A stretch of 27,639 nt of DNA from Lachnospiraceae bacterium UBA3732 (GTDB lineage: Bacteria > Bacillota > Clostridia > Lachnospirales > Lachnospiraceae). The notes beneath the pieces were generated by a model, which saw only the letters and a list, made by a program, of their open reading frames with translations, did no database searches and had not been told where the DNA came from. Below are positions 1-7,884 of this stretch, piece by piece. Position 1 is the stretch's first letter; the number at the start of each line of letters is the position of its first letter. A program made the translations under genes and the position numbers. The stretch is taken from NCBI GenBank assembly GCA_002372545.1, contig DFHD01000054.1:1056-28694 (forward strand), in the 5' to 3' direction.

Positions 1-554
1 CCGCGGGCCTTATCTGTGGTTGCATAGATTCTCTTTGCAGCCTCCTCCTTGCCGTACTTTTTCTCGGCCATTCTCTTAAAGAGACGGAAGGCAACGGAGC
101 ACTCTGTGGTTGTTCCGGACTTGGAAATTACATTGATTGAGAAATCTCTGTCGCCGATCACCTCAACAAGCTCGCTGATATACGTGCTGCTCAGATTGTT
201 TCCGCAGTAATAAATCTCCGGTGTCTTGCGGATGCTCTTATCCACACTGTTATAGAAGGAGTGACGCAATGCCTCAATTACCGCTCTTGCTCCCAGATAG
301 GAGCCGCCGATACCAATGACCAGAAGGACATCGGAATCCTGACGGATCTTTTCCGCCGCCTTCTGAATACGGGCGAATTCTTCCTTGTCATAGTTTACCG
401 GAAGATCGATCCATCCCAGGAAATCGTTTCCCGCACCGGTTTTTCCCACAAGTGTTTCCTTTGCTGCTTCAACCTTGCTGCGGATCTCCTCCACATCGGC
501 GTCGGAAGCCATAAACTTCGTGTTGCTGAAATCAAAGCATACGTTTCTGCTCAT
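1..554 (-). CDS. pgi: Glucose-6-phosphate isomerase, N-terminal part (cut by window edge)
   Basis: This enzyme interconverts glucose-6-phosphate and fructose-6-phosphate in the cytoplasm. About 184 N-terminal residues are visible. The reading frame starts MSRNVCFDFSNTKFM and contains the phosphosugar-binding signature VIGIGGSYLGARAVIEAL followed by VISKSGTTTE, the SIS-fold phosphate-binding loop typical of bacterial Pgi. The start is the ATG at 554-552, preceded by GAGGAG nine bases upstream. A good promoter (648-676) lies upstream, so the gene can be transcribed independently of the membrane-protein gene before it. Together with glgP and pgcA in this window it completes entry of glucan-derived glucose phosphate into glycolysis. 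The C-terminal half lies beyond position 1, so completeness cannot be judged. Confidence 0.95.
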   Translation of the reverse strand, partial: MSRNVCFDFSNTKFMASDADVEEIRSKVEAAKETLVGKTGAGNDFLGWIDLPVNYDKEEFARIQKAAEKIRQDSDVLLVIGIGGSYLGARAVIEALRHSFYNSVDKSIRKTPEIYYCGNNLSSTYISELVEVIGDRDFSINVISKSGTTTECSVAFRLFKRMAEKKYGKEEAAKRIYATTDKAR

Positions 555-647
555 TTTTAAACTCTCCTCTTGTGCATTTTATGCTGGCCGGATCCACCCG
601 AAGCACCTTAGCCTCTTCAGCCGGATCCGTGCTGTAATCTACCCCAC

Positions 648-676
648 ATCATAGCATTTACGCGGCTTCATTACAA
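648..676 (-). promoter_or_regulatory. Predicted sigma-A promoter of pgi
   Basis: Read on the minus strand, a -35 box TTGTAA (671-676) is separated by 17 bp from a -10 box TATGAT (648-653), which is preceded by TGC to make an extended -10. The predicted transcript has a leader of about 85 nt containing two direct copies of GGATCCGGC (plus-strand 587-595 and 620-628). Each copy contains the palindrome GGATCC, so the two can pair with each other. Transcription start not verified. Confidence 0.6.
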
Positions 677-683
677 GCAAAAA

Positions 684-1676
684 TCATACAGAATTCATAT
701 AGTTTTCCGCCCAGGGGGAAATATGCTCCACCTCGTTCCTGTAGCCGACCCGGAGGATTTCCCTGCCTCTCAGGCACCAGGCCATGCCGAGATCATGCTG
801 GAAGATCGGATCCCCTCCCACGGTAAAAGCCGGCTCCGGACCCATTGGCCGGAAGATATTCACTCTGTCCGGACAGGAAAGAACGATCAGCGAAAACGGA
901 TTTTCCGAGATCTCACGGTTTCCGATCAGCTTTTCATATTCCTCCACATGCAGTTCCTGATATATTCTTTTTGCCAGCGCGGTCAGAAATTCCCTGCTCA
1001 GCCCGGCCAGATATTCAGCGCAGCGCTTTACATATTCCGGGTCAACGCCCGGCTCTGCGTATACAGTCACATCGCAGGCCGCCGCCGTCCAGTGAAGGGT
1101 CCCGGCTTTCTCCATCTCCGGCAGGAAACATCCTGCGCCATAACTCCCCAGGATCGACACATCCGGTCCGACAGGACGGTTCATCCCGGATCCGTAGAAG
1201 CCGGTCATGCTGTGATACTCCGCAGCATTATACGGCTGGTAGGGGAGTCCGCCTCTCCCGGGCACCACCGGGTGGAAAGCCCCCTGCTTTCCGCTGTACT
1301 TCACCACGCCGAACCAGGCACCCAGAATGATCCCCAAAGTAATAAAAGCCAGGAAGAAGAATAAAGCGGCTGCCTCCGGCATATTCAGCGGGATGTAGAC
1401 AACACCCAGCATAAAGATCAGCGCCCAGGAGCTCATCATCAGTCCGCTGAGGATGACATAATGCCTGTCTTTTTTTGCCCGGCGCACCTCAAAGCCCCAG
1501 ATCAGCGAGTCCCAAGCAATATACAGGGAGCATACAAAGGCAAAGCCCGCCGCATCGCTTCCGTCCCTTAAAAGATCAAAGCTGGCCATCAGACAGATGG
1601 CGGCCAGTACCCCGAGGGAAATGGACGTAATCAGCGAAAATATTATTCTGCTCCTTCTTTTTGTTTTCTTTTTCAT
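684..1676 (-). CDS. Uncharacterised four-helix membrane protein with soluble C-terminal domain
   Basis: I do not recognise the family of this 330-residue protein. It starts with a very basic stretch (MKKKTKRRSR) followed by four hydrophobic segments at about residues 11-33, 44-62, 73-95 and 103-126, arranged as two hairpins. From about residue 130 the protein is soluble: a Gly/Pro/Tyr-rich linker (PVVPGRGGLPYQPY) leads into an alpha/beta-looking domain to residue 330 with scattered cysteines and no catalytic motif I can name. The ATG at 1676-1674 has GGGAG nine bases upstream, and that Shine-Dalgarno-like sequence is part of the tandem array at 1688-1787. The gene sits between glgP and pgi but nothing in it points to sugar metabolism. 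The high basic charge at the N-terminus predicts that end is cytoplasmic. Confidence 0.75.
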   Translation of the reverse strand: MKKKTKRRSRIIFSLITSISLGVLAAICLMASFDLLRDGSDAAGFAFVCSLYIAWDSLIWGFEVRRAKKDRHYVILSGLMMSSWALIFMLGVVYIPLNMPEAAALFFFLAFITLGIILGAWFGVVKYSGKQGAFHPVVPGRGGLPYQPYNAAEYHSMTGFYGSGMNRPVGPDVSILGSYGAGCFLPEMEKAGTLHWTAAACDVTVYAEPGVDPEYVKRCAEYLAGLSREFLTALAKRIYQELHVEEYEKLIGNREISENPFSLIVLSCPDRVNIFRPMGPEPAFTVGGDPIFQHDLGMAWCLRGREILRVGYRNEVEHISPWAENYMNSV

Positions 1677-1687
1677 TCCCTTTCACT

Positions 1688-1787
1688 CCCGGAACTTCCC
1701 GCATTCTCTCGTATTCTCCCGGATCTTCCCGCATTCTCTCGTATTCTCCCGGAACTTCCCGCATTCTCCCGGATCTTCCCGCATTCT
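1688..1787. repeat. Array of ten 10-bp units upstream of the membrane-protein gene
   Basis: One hundred bases are made entirely of three related 10-bp units (plus strand): A = cccggaactt or cccggatctt, B = cccgcattct, C = ctcgtattct, in the order A B C A B C A B A B. The array is two 30-bp and two 20-bp higher-order repeats with almost no drift. On the coding (minus) strand the A units read AAGTTCCGGG/AAGATCCGGG. The final unit abuts the start region and contributes the GGGAG that acts as ribosome binding site for the ATG at 1676. Such regularity suggests slippage-prone expansion and contraction. It is not CRISPR: there are no unique spacers. Confidence 0.9.
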
Positions 1788-1820
1788 CCTGCCTTGTACC
1801 AGGCCGATTACTTACGCAAA

Positions 1821-1863
1821 GCCGCGGGGCTTTCCTCACCATTGTGAATATAAGCTCCGCGGC
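1821..1863. terminator. Hairpin terminator downstream of glgP
   Basis: A 12-bp stem (gccgcggggctt at 1821-1832 with aagctccgcggc at 1852-1863, one G-U pair) encloses a 19-nt loop. On the plus strand it is followed by cttttc, and on the minus strand the 3' side is followed by TTTG. It lies about 110 bp beyond the glgP stop and before the repeat array, which fits termination of the glgP transcript. The U-tract on the minus strand is short, so efficiency is uncertain. Confidence 0.55.
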
Positions 1864-1969
1864 CTTTTCATCTACTACATATATCTATTCTGCCCCATCC
1901 CGGCGCTGAAGCTTTGATCAGTCCGGCTGTATCACAGAATGCTTATTCGAGAGTTTTGCGCCCTCTATT

Positions 1970-4405
1970 TTACAGATCCACGGAAACCTTCTTCAGCTTC
2001 CAGATATCCTTTACATATTCCTCAATGGTCCTGTCAGAGGAGAACTTGCCGGCGCAGGCCGTATTCATCATAGCCATTCTTGCCCAGCCCTCTTCATTTC
2101 TGTAGGCCTCGTCCACGCGGCGCTGAGCCTCTGCGTAGGAATCGAAGTCCTTCAGCGTGAAGTATACATCCTCCTTGGTCAGGGAATCATACAGATCCCG
2201 GAACAGCTCGGTATCCTCGCTATAAGTTCCATTGATCAGCTGTGTCAGAACCCGGCGAACATTCTGGTTGGAGTTCACCACATCCCACGGGTTGTAGCCG
2301 CCGTCCTTCTCATACTTCATGACCTCATCGGCGGAAAGACCGAAGATAAATGCATTTTCAGCGCCAACCTCTTCCACGATCTCAACATTTGCGCCATCCA
2401 TGGTACCGATGGTGGGCGCACCATTTACCATGAACTTCATGTTGCCCGTACCGGATGCCTCACGGCTGGCCGTGGAGATCTGCTCGGAAACATCCGCAGC
2501 GGCAAAGATGATCTCGCCGTTGGATACGCGGTAGTCCTCGATGAAGACAACCTTGATCTTTCCCTTGATGGAGGCGTCGTTATTGATCACATCCGCAACG
2601 CAGTTGATCAGCTTGATGGTCAGCTTGGCTCTCTTGTAGCCGGCTGCCGCCTTTGCGCCAAAGATAAATGTTCTCGGGTACATATCGAACTGCGGGTTCT
2701 CCTTCAGCTCGCTGTAAAGATGCATAACATGCAGAATGTTCAGCAGCTGTCTCTTGTATTCATGAAGACGCTTAACCTGCACATCGAAGATGGAATTGGG
2801 ATCCACATCAATGCCGTTATGCTCCTTGATATACTTAGCCAGACGGAGCTTGTTCTGGTACTTGATGTTCATGAACTCCTGCTGGTACTTCTTATCATCC
2901 ACGAAGGTCTTCAGCTTGCTGAGCTGGGAGAGATCCGTAATCCAGCCGTCGCCGATCTTTTCATTCAGCCAGGAAGCAAGAAGCGGATTTCCGTGAAGAA
3001 CAAAACGGCGCTGGGTAATACCGTTGGTCTTGTTGTTGAACTGCTTCGGATTCATTTCGTAGAAATCCTTCAGCTCTCTCTTCTTCAGGATTTCGGTATG
3101 CAGCTTTGCCACACCGTTTACGGAAAAGGAGCCTGCGATCGCCAGATGCGCCATTTTTACCTGTCCATCGTACAGGATAGCCATGCTGCGGATCTTTTCC
3201 TGGTTTCCGGGATACATTTCGCTGATCTTCAGAACGAAGCGGCGGTTGATCTCCTCCACGATCTGATATATACGGGGAAGCAGGCGGGAGAACAGCTCGA
3301 TGGGCCACTTCTCCAGAGCCTCTGCCATGATGGTGTGGTTGGTGTAGGCGCAGCACTTTGTGGTGATCGCCCATGCATCATCCCACTCCAGACCTTCCAC
3401 ATCCATCAGGATACGCATCAGCTCTGCTACAGTCAGCGTCGGATGGGTATCGTTCATCTGGAAGATAACCTTCTTTGGAAGGTCGGTCAGCTTCTTGTTG
3501 TTTTCCTTAAACTTGTTGATCGCTGTCTGAAGAGAAGCGGATACGAAGAAATACTGCTGCTTCAGGCGAAGCTCCTTACCGGAGTAGTGGTTATCGTTGG
3601 GATAGAGTACCTCGCAGATGGTCTTCGCCAGGTTCGCCTGCTCCACTGCCTTCTCGTATTCACCCTTATCAAAGGAATTCAGGTTGAACTCCTGAATAGC
3701 CTCGGCATCCCACATACGCAGAGTATTGACTACATTGTTGCCGTAGCCCATGACCGGCATATCATAGGGGATTGCTCTTACGGACTGATAGCCCTCCTGG
3801 ATGAAGTGGTTCCGGCCGTCTCTGTTCTCTACTCTGACATAACCGCCGAACTTAACCTCGCAGGCATATTCGGGACGCTTTACCTCAAAGGGGAAGCCGT
3901 TCTTAAGCCAGTCATCCGGCTCCTCCAGCTGTGCGCCGTCAACAATGGCCTGCTTGAACATACCATATTTATAGCGGATGCCGCAGCCGTACGCCGGGTA
4001 GCCCAGTGTGGAAAGGGAATCCAGGAAGCAGGCAGCCAGACGGCCCAGACCGCCGTTGCCCAGTGCGGGATCCCGCTCCTGATCCTCGATAAAGTTGATA
4101 TCCAGGCCCATCTCCTCCAATGCAGTCTTCAGCTCATTATAATAACCCAGGTTGATCAGATTGTTGCCCAGCTGGCGGCCCATCAGGAACTCCATGGAAA
4201 GGTAGTATACCTTCTTAACATTCTGCTCCTTATACACCTTATGTGTTGCGATCCAGCGGTCGATCACATCCTCCTTGACCACATAGCTTACAGCCTGATA
4301 AATCTGCTGCGGGGTAGCCTCATCCATTGTCTTGCGGTAGAGCCGCTTAACATTGGAAGAAACCTTCTTCTTGAAGCTTTCCTTATCGAACTCCGCGATT
4401 TTCAT
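1970..4405 (-). CDS. glgP: Glycogen/maltodextrin phosphorylase
   Basis: This PLP-dependent enzyme (GT35 family) releases glucose-1-phosphate from the non-reducing ends of alpha-1,4-glucans. The 811-residue product has the normal family length. The cofactor motif EASGTGNMKFMVNGAPTIG places the PLP-binding lysine at about residue 657. Other conserved stretches include RDPALGNGGLGRLAACFLDS near residue 100 and the substrate-site region VFIEDYRVSNGEIIFAAADV. The frame is open upstream (30 further codons), but I choose the ATG at 4405 (MKIAEFDKESF) because GGGAG lies eight bases before it. The ileS stop lies 121 bp upstream, with no clear promoter or terminator between, so read-through from ileS is possible. 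It could equally be called malP; the sequence does not separate glycogen from maltodextrin preference. Confidence 0.96.
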   Translation of the reverse strand: MKIAEFDKESFKKKVSSNVKRLYRKTMDEATPQQIYQAVSYVVKEDVIDRWIATHKVYKEQNVKKVYYLSMEFLMGRQLGNNLINLGYYNELKTALEEMGLDINFIEDQERDPALGNGGLGRLAACFLDSLSTLGYPAYGCGIRYKYGMFKQAIVDGAQLEEPDDWLKNGFPFEVKRPEYACEVKFGGYVRVENRDGRNHFIQEGYQSVRAIPYDMPVMGYGNNVVNTLRMWDAEAIQEFNLNSFDKGEYEKAVEQANLAKTICEVLYPNDNHYSGKELRLKQQYFFVSASLQTAINKFKENNKKLTDLPKKVIFQMNDTHPTLTVAELMRILMDVEGLEWDDAWAITTKCCAYTNHTIMAEALEKWPIELFSRLLPRIYQIVEEINRRFVLKISEMYPGNQEKIRSMAILYDGQVKMAHLAIAGSFSVNGVAKLHTEILKKRELKDFYEMNPKQFNNKTNGITQRRFVLHGNPLLASWLNEKIGDGWITDLSQLSKLKTFVDDKKYQQEFMNIKYQNKLRLAKYIKEHNGIDVDPNSIFDVQVKRLHEYKRQLLNILHVMHLYSELKENPQFDMYPRTFIFGAKAAAGYKRAKLTIKLINCVADVINNDASIKGKIKVVFIEDYRVSNGEIIFAAADVSEQISTASREASGTGNMKFMVNGAPTIGTMDGANVEIVEEVGAENAFIFGLSADEVMKYEKDGGYNPWDVVNSNQNVRRVLTQLINGTYSEDTELFRDLYDSLTKEDVYFTLKDFDSYAEAQRRVDEAYRNEEGWARMAMMNTACAGKFSSDRTIEEYVKDIWKLKKVSVDL

Positions 4406-4526
4406 AACTCGTTCTCCCTTCTTCATTTTATTTTTCTTCTTAGGGTACCCGTTAAAAGCACCGGAAACGTCCACTCTCTCCATCCGGAAATGCATGCCCG
4501 GTCTGAGAGGCGGTTTCCCCGACTGT

Positions 4527-7500
4527 CTACCGTGCCACGCCGATCGTCACGGTCTCACCGTTGATGTTCCACTCCCGGGTAAAGCCCTTCATCTCGCCAA
4601 GCAGGATATGATCCGCCAGAACAGCGGTCATCACCTTTTCATCGTTCTTTACCACAATCTCGGCAAGCTTATCATTATTATCCATGTACAGCGTGATGTG
4701 GTCGGTAACGGCAAAATCAGCCTCCTTCCGCATGGACTGCACCTTGGAAATGATCTCTCTTACATAGCCCTCTTCGATGAGCTCCGGCGTAAGCTTTTTA
4801 TCCAGAACTACCGTAACCTTGTCATCGCCCTCTGTCTGATAGTCCGCACTTTCGGCCGCCTCGATCAGAAGATCCTCCTTTGCCAGGCTGACGGTCTCGC
4901 CCTTCACCTCGAAGGTCAGGCTTCCCTTTTCGCCAAGCTCAGCCATTGCCGCCCGGCTGTCCACTCCGGCCAGATAATTACGGATATCTCCTACCAGCTT
5001 GCCATACTTCGGGCCTACAGTCTTCAGCTGAGGCTTGAAGGAATATGCGGAGAATTCGGAAATATCCTCCCTGAACTCCACGTTCTTGATGTTCAGCTCA
5101 TCCCGGATGATATCCGTAAAGAAGCTGCTGAGGGGTTTCTCAGCCTTGATATACAGATTGGCAACCGGCTGGCGGTTCTTGATATTCGCCGCGTTTCTGG
5201 CTGCGCCGCCCAGGGTCTTGATCTTCAGGACTTCCTCCATGGACTGCTCGAGCTCTGCATCGATCCAGGCTTCGTTCACTGCGGGGAAGTCGCAGAGATG
5301 CACGCTCTCCGGCGCATCCGCATCCACCTTCCGCACAATATTCTGATAAATATTCTCTGTAATAAAGGGTACCATGGGGCTGGCTGCCTTTACGATGGTC
5401 ACAAGAGCGGTATACAGCGTCATGTAGGCGTTGATCTTATCCTGCTCCATGCCCTTGGCCCAGTAACGCTCTCTGCCGCGGCGTACATACCAGTTGGAAA
5501 GCTCATCCACAAAATCGGAAAGCGCCTTGGCTGCCTCCGGGATCTTGTAGCTGCCCAGGTTCTCATCCACAGTCTTCACTGCAGTATGAAGCCGGGAAAG
5601 GATCCACTTATCCATTACCGTCAGCTTATCATAGTCCAGGCTGTACTTCGTGGGATCGAACTGGTCGATCTCCGCATACAGAACATAGAAAGCATACGTA
5701 TTCCAGAGCGTTCCCATGAACTTGCGCTGTCCCTCGAGCACGGCATCCTCATGGAACCGGTTGGGAAGCCAGGGCTGGGAATTGGTATAGAAATACCAGC
5801 GGATGGCATCTGCGCCATACTTATCCAGCGCTTCCATCGGATCGACCGCATTGCCCTTGGACTTACTCATCTTCTGGCCGTCCTTATCCTGCACATGCCC
5901 CAGAACGATAACGTTCTTATATGGTGCCTTGTCGAACAGCAAGGTGGAGATGGCCATAAGCGAATAGAACCATCCGCGGGTCTGATCCACAGCTTCGGAA
6001 ATGAAGTCCGCGGGATAATTGTCCTCAAAGATCTCTTTATTCTCAAAGGGATAATGCCACTGCGCAAAGGGCATTGCACCGGAATCGAACCAGCAGTCGA
6101 TCACCTCCGGAACACGGTGCATGGGCTTGCCGCAGTCCGGGCAGGTGAGGAGCACATCATCCACAAAGGGTCTGTGCAGCTCGATATTCTCCGGAACAGC
6201 ACTGCCGTCCGCCATCTTTCCCTTTTCTCTCAGCTCTGCGATAGAGCCGACGGACTCTCTCTTTCCGCAGTCCGGGCACTCCCACACATTAAGCGGCGTA
6301 CCCCAGTAACGGTCGCGGGAAAGACCCCAGTCCTGTACATTCTTCAGCCACTCACCGAAGCGGCCCTTACCGATTCCCTCGGGAATCCAGTTGACCGTAT
6401 TGTTGTTTCTTACCATCCTGTCGCTGACTTCCGTCATCTTAATGAACCATGACTCTCTTGCATAGTAGATGAGCGGTGTGTCGCAGCGCCAACAGAACGG
6501 ATAATCATGCTCAAACTTCGGCGCACTGAAGAGAAGCTTTCTTTCATCCAGATCAACAAGAACCTTCGGATCCGCATCCTTCACAAAGAGGCCGGCGAAG
6601 GGCGTCTCGTCTGCCATGGTACCGTCAGCCTTTACGAACTGTACGAAGGGCAGGTCGTATTTCCGGCCCACACGTCCGTCGTCCTCACCGAAGGCCGGCG
6701 CAATATGTACGATACCGGTACCGTCTGTCATGGTAACGTAGCTGTCCGCTACGATAAAATGCGCTTTTTTATGCTGCTTTGCCGCGCTTACGGCCGCAGC
6801 CTCGTAAAGGGGCTCATACTCCCGTCCCTCCAGGTCAATGCCCTTATAAGACTCCAGTACGGAATAAGCCTTGCCGCCTGTGGCGGAAGTATCATACTTC
6901 TTCACCATCTCGCCGGCGTCATTCTTTACCTTTTCCTCTGCCAGGGGGCCGAGAACCTGATCCAGCAGGGCATCCGCCATGATGTAGGTATAACCGTCGC
7001 ACGCCTTAACCTTGCTGTAGCTCTCCTCCGGATTCACGCAGAGCGCCAGGTTTGAGGGCAGCGTCCAGGGTGTGGTGGTCCACGCCAGGAAGTAATACTG
7101 CTCTTCTCCCTCTGCCACCTTAGCCTTGAACCGGACAACCGCGGAACGCTCCTTTACGGATTTATAGCCCTGCGCCACCTCATGGGAGGAAAGGGGCGTG
7201 CCGCATCTGGGGCAGTAGGGCACAACCTTAAAGCCCTTGTAGAGAAGGCCCATATCCCAGATCTTCTTCAGGGCCCACCACTCGGACTCAATATATTCAT
7301 TATGATAGGTAACATAGGGATCGTCCATATCCGCCCAGAATCCGACCTTGCCGGAGAACTGCTCCCACATGCCCTTATACTTCCAAACGGATTCCTTGCA
7401 TTTCGTGATAAAGGGTTCGATACCGTATTCCTCGATCTGCTCCTTTCCGTCAATGCCGATCTCCTTCTCCACCTCCAGCTCCACCGGGAGACCGTGGGTA

Positions 7501-7757
7501 TCCCATCCGGCCTTACGGATGATCTTATGTCCCTTCATGGTCTGGTAGCGGGGGATCATGTCTTTAATGACGCGGGTCAGCACATGCCCGATATGGGGTT
7601 TGCCGTTTGCCGTCGGCGGCCCGTCATAAAAGGTATAGGTGGGAAGATCCTTTTTCTCATCTATACTTTTTTCAAAAATCTTTTCCTGATTCCAGAAGTC
7701 AAGAACCTTGGCTTCGTTTTCCACAAAATTTAATTTTCCGGAAACCTGATCGTACAT
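4527..7757 (-). CDS. ileS: Isoleucyl-tRNA synthetase, type II (eukaryote-like)
   Basis: This class I synthetase charges tRNA-Ile. It is 1076 residues long, longer than the bacterial type I form. The HIGH motif is in GKPHIGHVLTR (residues 55-58) and KMSKS in DKDGQKMSKSKGNAVD (629-633). The editing (CP1) insertion spans about residues 200-400, with TTTPWTLPSN at about 227-236. CxxC pairs occur at CPRC (about 182), CWRC (422), CPDC (494) and CPDC (539). The contexts FYDGPPTANGKPHIGH and AGWDTHGLPVE are those of type II enzymes; type I enzymes have a variant with WDCHGLPIE. The ATG at 7757 follows AAGGAAAAG. A strong promoter lies about 65-95 bp upstream. No T-box leader fits in the short untranslated region, although T-boxes are common on Firmicutes ileS genes. 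Confidence 0.97.
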   Translation of the reverse strand: MYDQVSGKLNFVENEAKVLDFWNQEKIFEKSIDEKKDLPTYTFYDGPPTANGKPHIGHVLTRVIKDMIPRYQTMKGHKIIRKAGWDTHGLPVELEVEKEIGIDGKEQIEEYGIEPFITKCKESVWKYKGMWEQFSGKVGFWADMDDPYVTYHNEYIESEWWALKKIWDMGLLYKGFKVVPYCPRCGTPLSSHEVAQGYKSVKERSAVVRFKAKVAEGEEQYYFLAWTTTPWTLPSNLALCVNPEESYSKVKACDGYTYIMADALLDQVLGPLAEEKVKNDAGEMVKKYDTSATGGKAYSVLESYKGIDLEGREYEPLYEAAAVSAAKQHKKAHFIVADSYVTMTDGTGIVHIAPAFGEDDGRVGRKYDLPFVQFVKADGTMADETPFAGLFVKDADPKVLVDLDERKLLFSAPKFEHDYPFCWRCDTPLIYYARESWFIKMTEVSDRMVRNNNTVNWIPEGIGKGRFGEWLKNVQDWGLSRDRYWGTPLNVWECPDCGKRESVGSIAELREKGKMADGSAVPENIELHRPFVDDVLLTCPDCGKPMHRVPEVIDCWFDSGAMPFAQWHYPFENKEIFEDNYPADFISEAVDQTRGWFYSLMAISTLLFDKAPYKNVIVLGHVQDKDGQKMSKSKGNAVDPMEALDKYGADAIRWYFYTNSQPWLPNRFHEDAVLEGQRKFMGTLWNTYAFYVLYAEIDQFDPTKYSLDYDKLTVMDKWILSRLHTAVKTVDENLGSYKIPEAAKALSDFVDELSNWYVRRGRERYWAKGMEQDKINAYMTLYTALVTIVKAASPMVPFITENIYQNIVRKVDADAPESVHLCDFPAVNEAWIDAELEQSMEEVLKIKTLGGAARNAANIKNRQPVANLYIKAEKPLSSFFTDIIRDELNIKNVEFREDISEFSAYSFKPQLKTVGPKYGKLVGDIRNYLAGVDSRAAMAELGEKGSLTFEVKGETVSLAKEDLLIEAAESADYQTEGDDKVTVVLDKKLTPELIEEGYVREIISKVQSMRKEADFAVTDHITLYMDNNDKLAEIVVKNDEKVMTAVLADHILLGEMKGFTREWNINGETVTIGVAR

Positions 7758-7821
7758 CTCTTCTTTTCCTTTCCAGGGCCGACGCTCTTTTGGAATTTCT
7801 TAAATAGCAATAAGCGCCTAT

Positions 7822-7851
7822 AGTATACACTAAAAAAAGGCGCGGTGTCAA
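7822..7851 (-). promoter_or_regulatory. Predicted sigma-A promoter of ileS, nested in a terminator
   Basis: On the minus strand a perfect -35 box TTGACA (7846-7851) and a -10 box TATACT (7822-7827) are 18 bp apart. The predicted start is near 7815, giving a leader of about 58 nt. The -35 box lies in the loop of the terminator at 7832-7876 and the 3' stem plus U-tract form the promoter spacer, so both signals share the same bases. Confidence 0.75.
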
Positions 7852-7876
7852 TTATTAGCCGTTTTTCGCGCCTTTT
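7832..7876 (-). terminator. Rho-independent terminator of the RND permease gene
   Basis: Read on the minus strand, AAAAGGCGCG (7876-7867) pairs perfectly with CGCGCCTTTT (7844-7835) across a 22-nt loop, and the run continues as seven T in total. It begins 8 bases after the RND stop codon. The loop carries the ileS -35 box. Confidence 0.85.
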
Positions 7877-7884
7877 CCATGTTT

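Noticed and set aside
1688..1787. CRISPR array
   Set aside because: Units are contiguous 10-mers without unique spacers or cas genes nearby.
1576..1842. Minus-strand 88-codon frame reading through the 10-bp array
   Set aside because: Its YERMREDPGE-like repeat is a direct consequence of the 30-bp DNA period; it overlaps the start of the membrane-protein gene in another frame and has no good ribosome site.
4406..4495. N-terminal extension of glgP by 30 codons
   Set aside because: No ribosome site precedes the upstream ATG, whereas the ATG at 4405 has GGGAG at proper spacing and matches the family N-terminus.
2720..4564. Long plus-strand open frame (614 codons) opposite glgP
   Set aside because: It is antisense to a gene with full family conservation, has no recognisable domain, and its His/Leu-rich composition is that of a reverse-strand shadow.
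4353..6452. Long plus-strand open frame (699 codons) opposite ileS
   Set aside because: Antisense shadow of ileS in biased codon usage, with no ribosome site or recognisable motif.
7758..7821. T-box leader of ileS
   Set aside because: The space between the promoter and start codon is only about 60 nt and lacks the T-box sequence and specifier stem.
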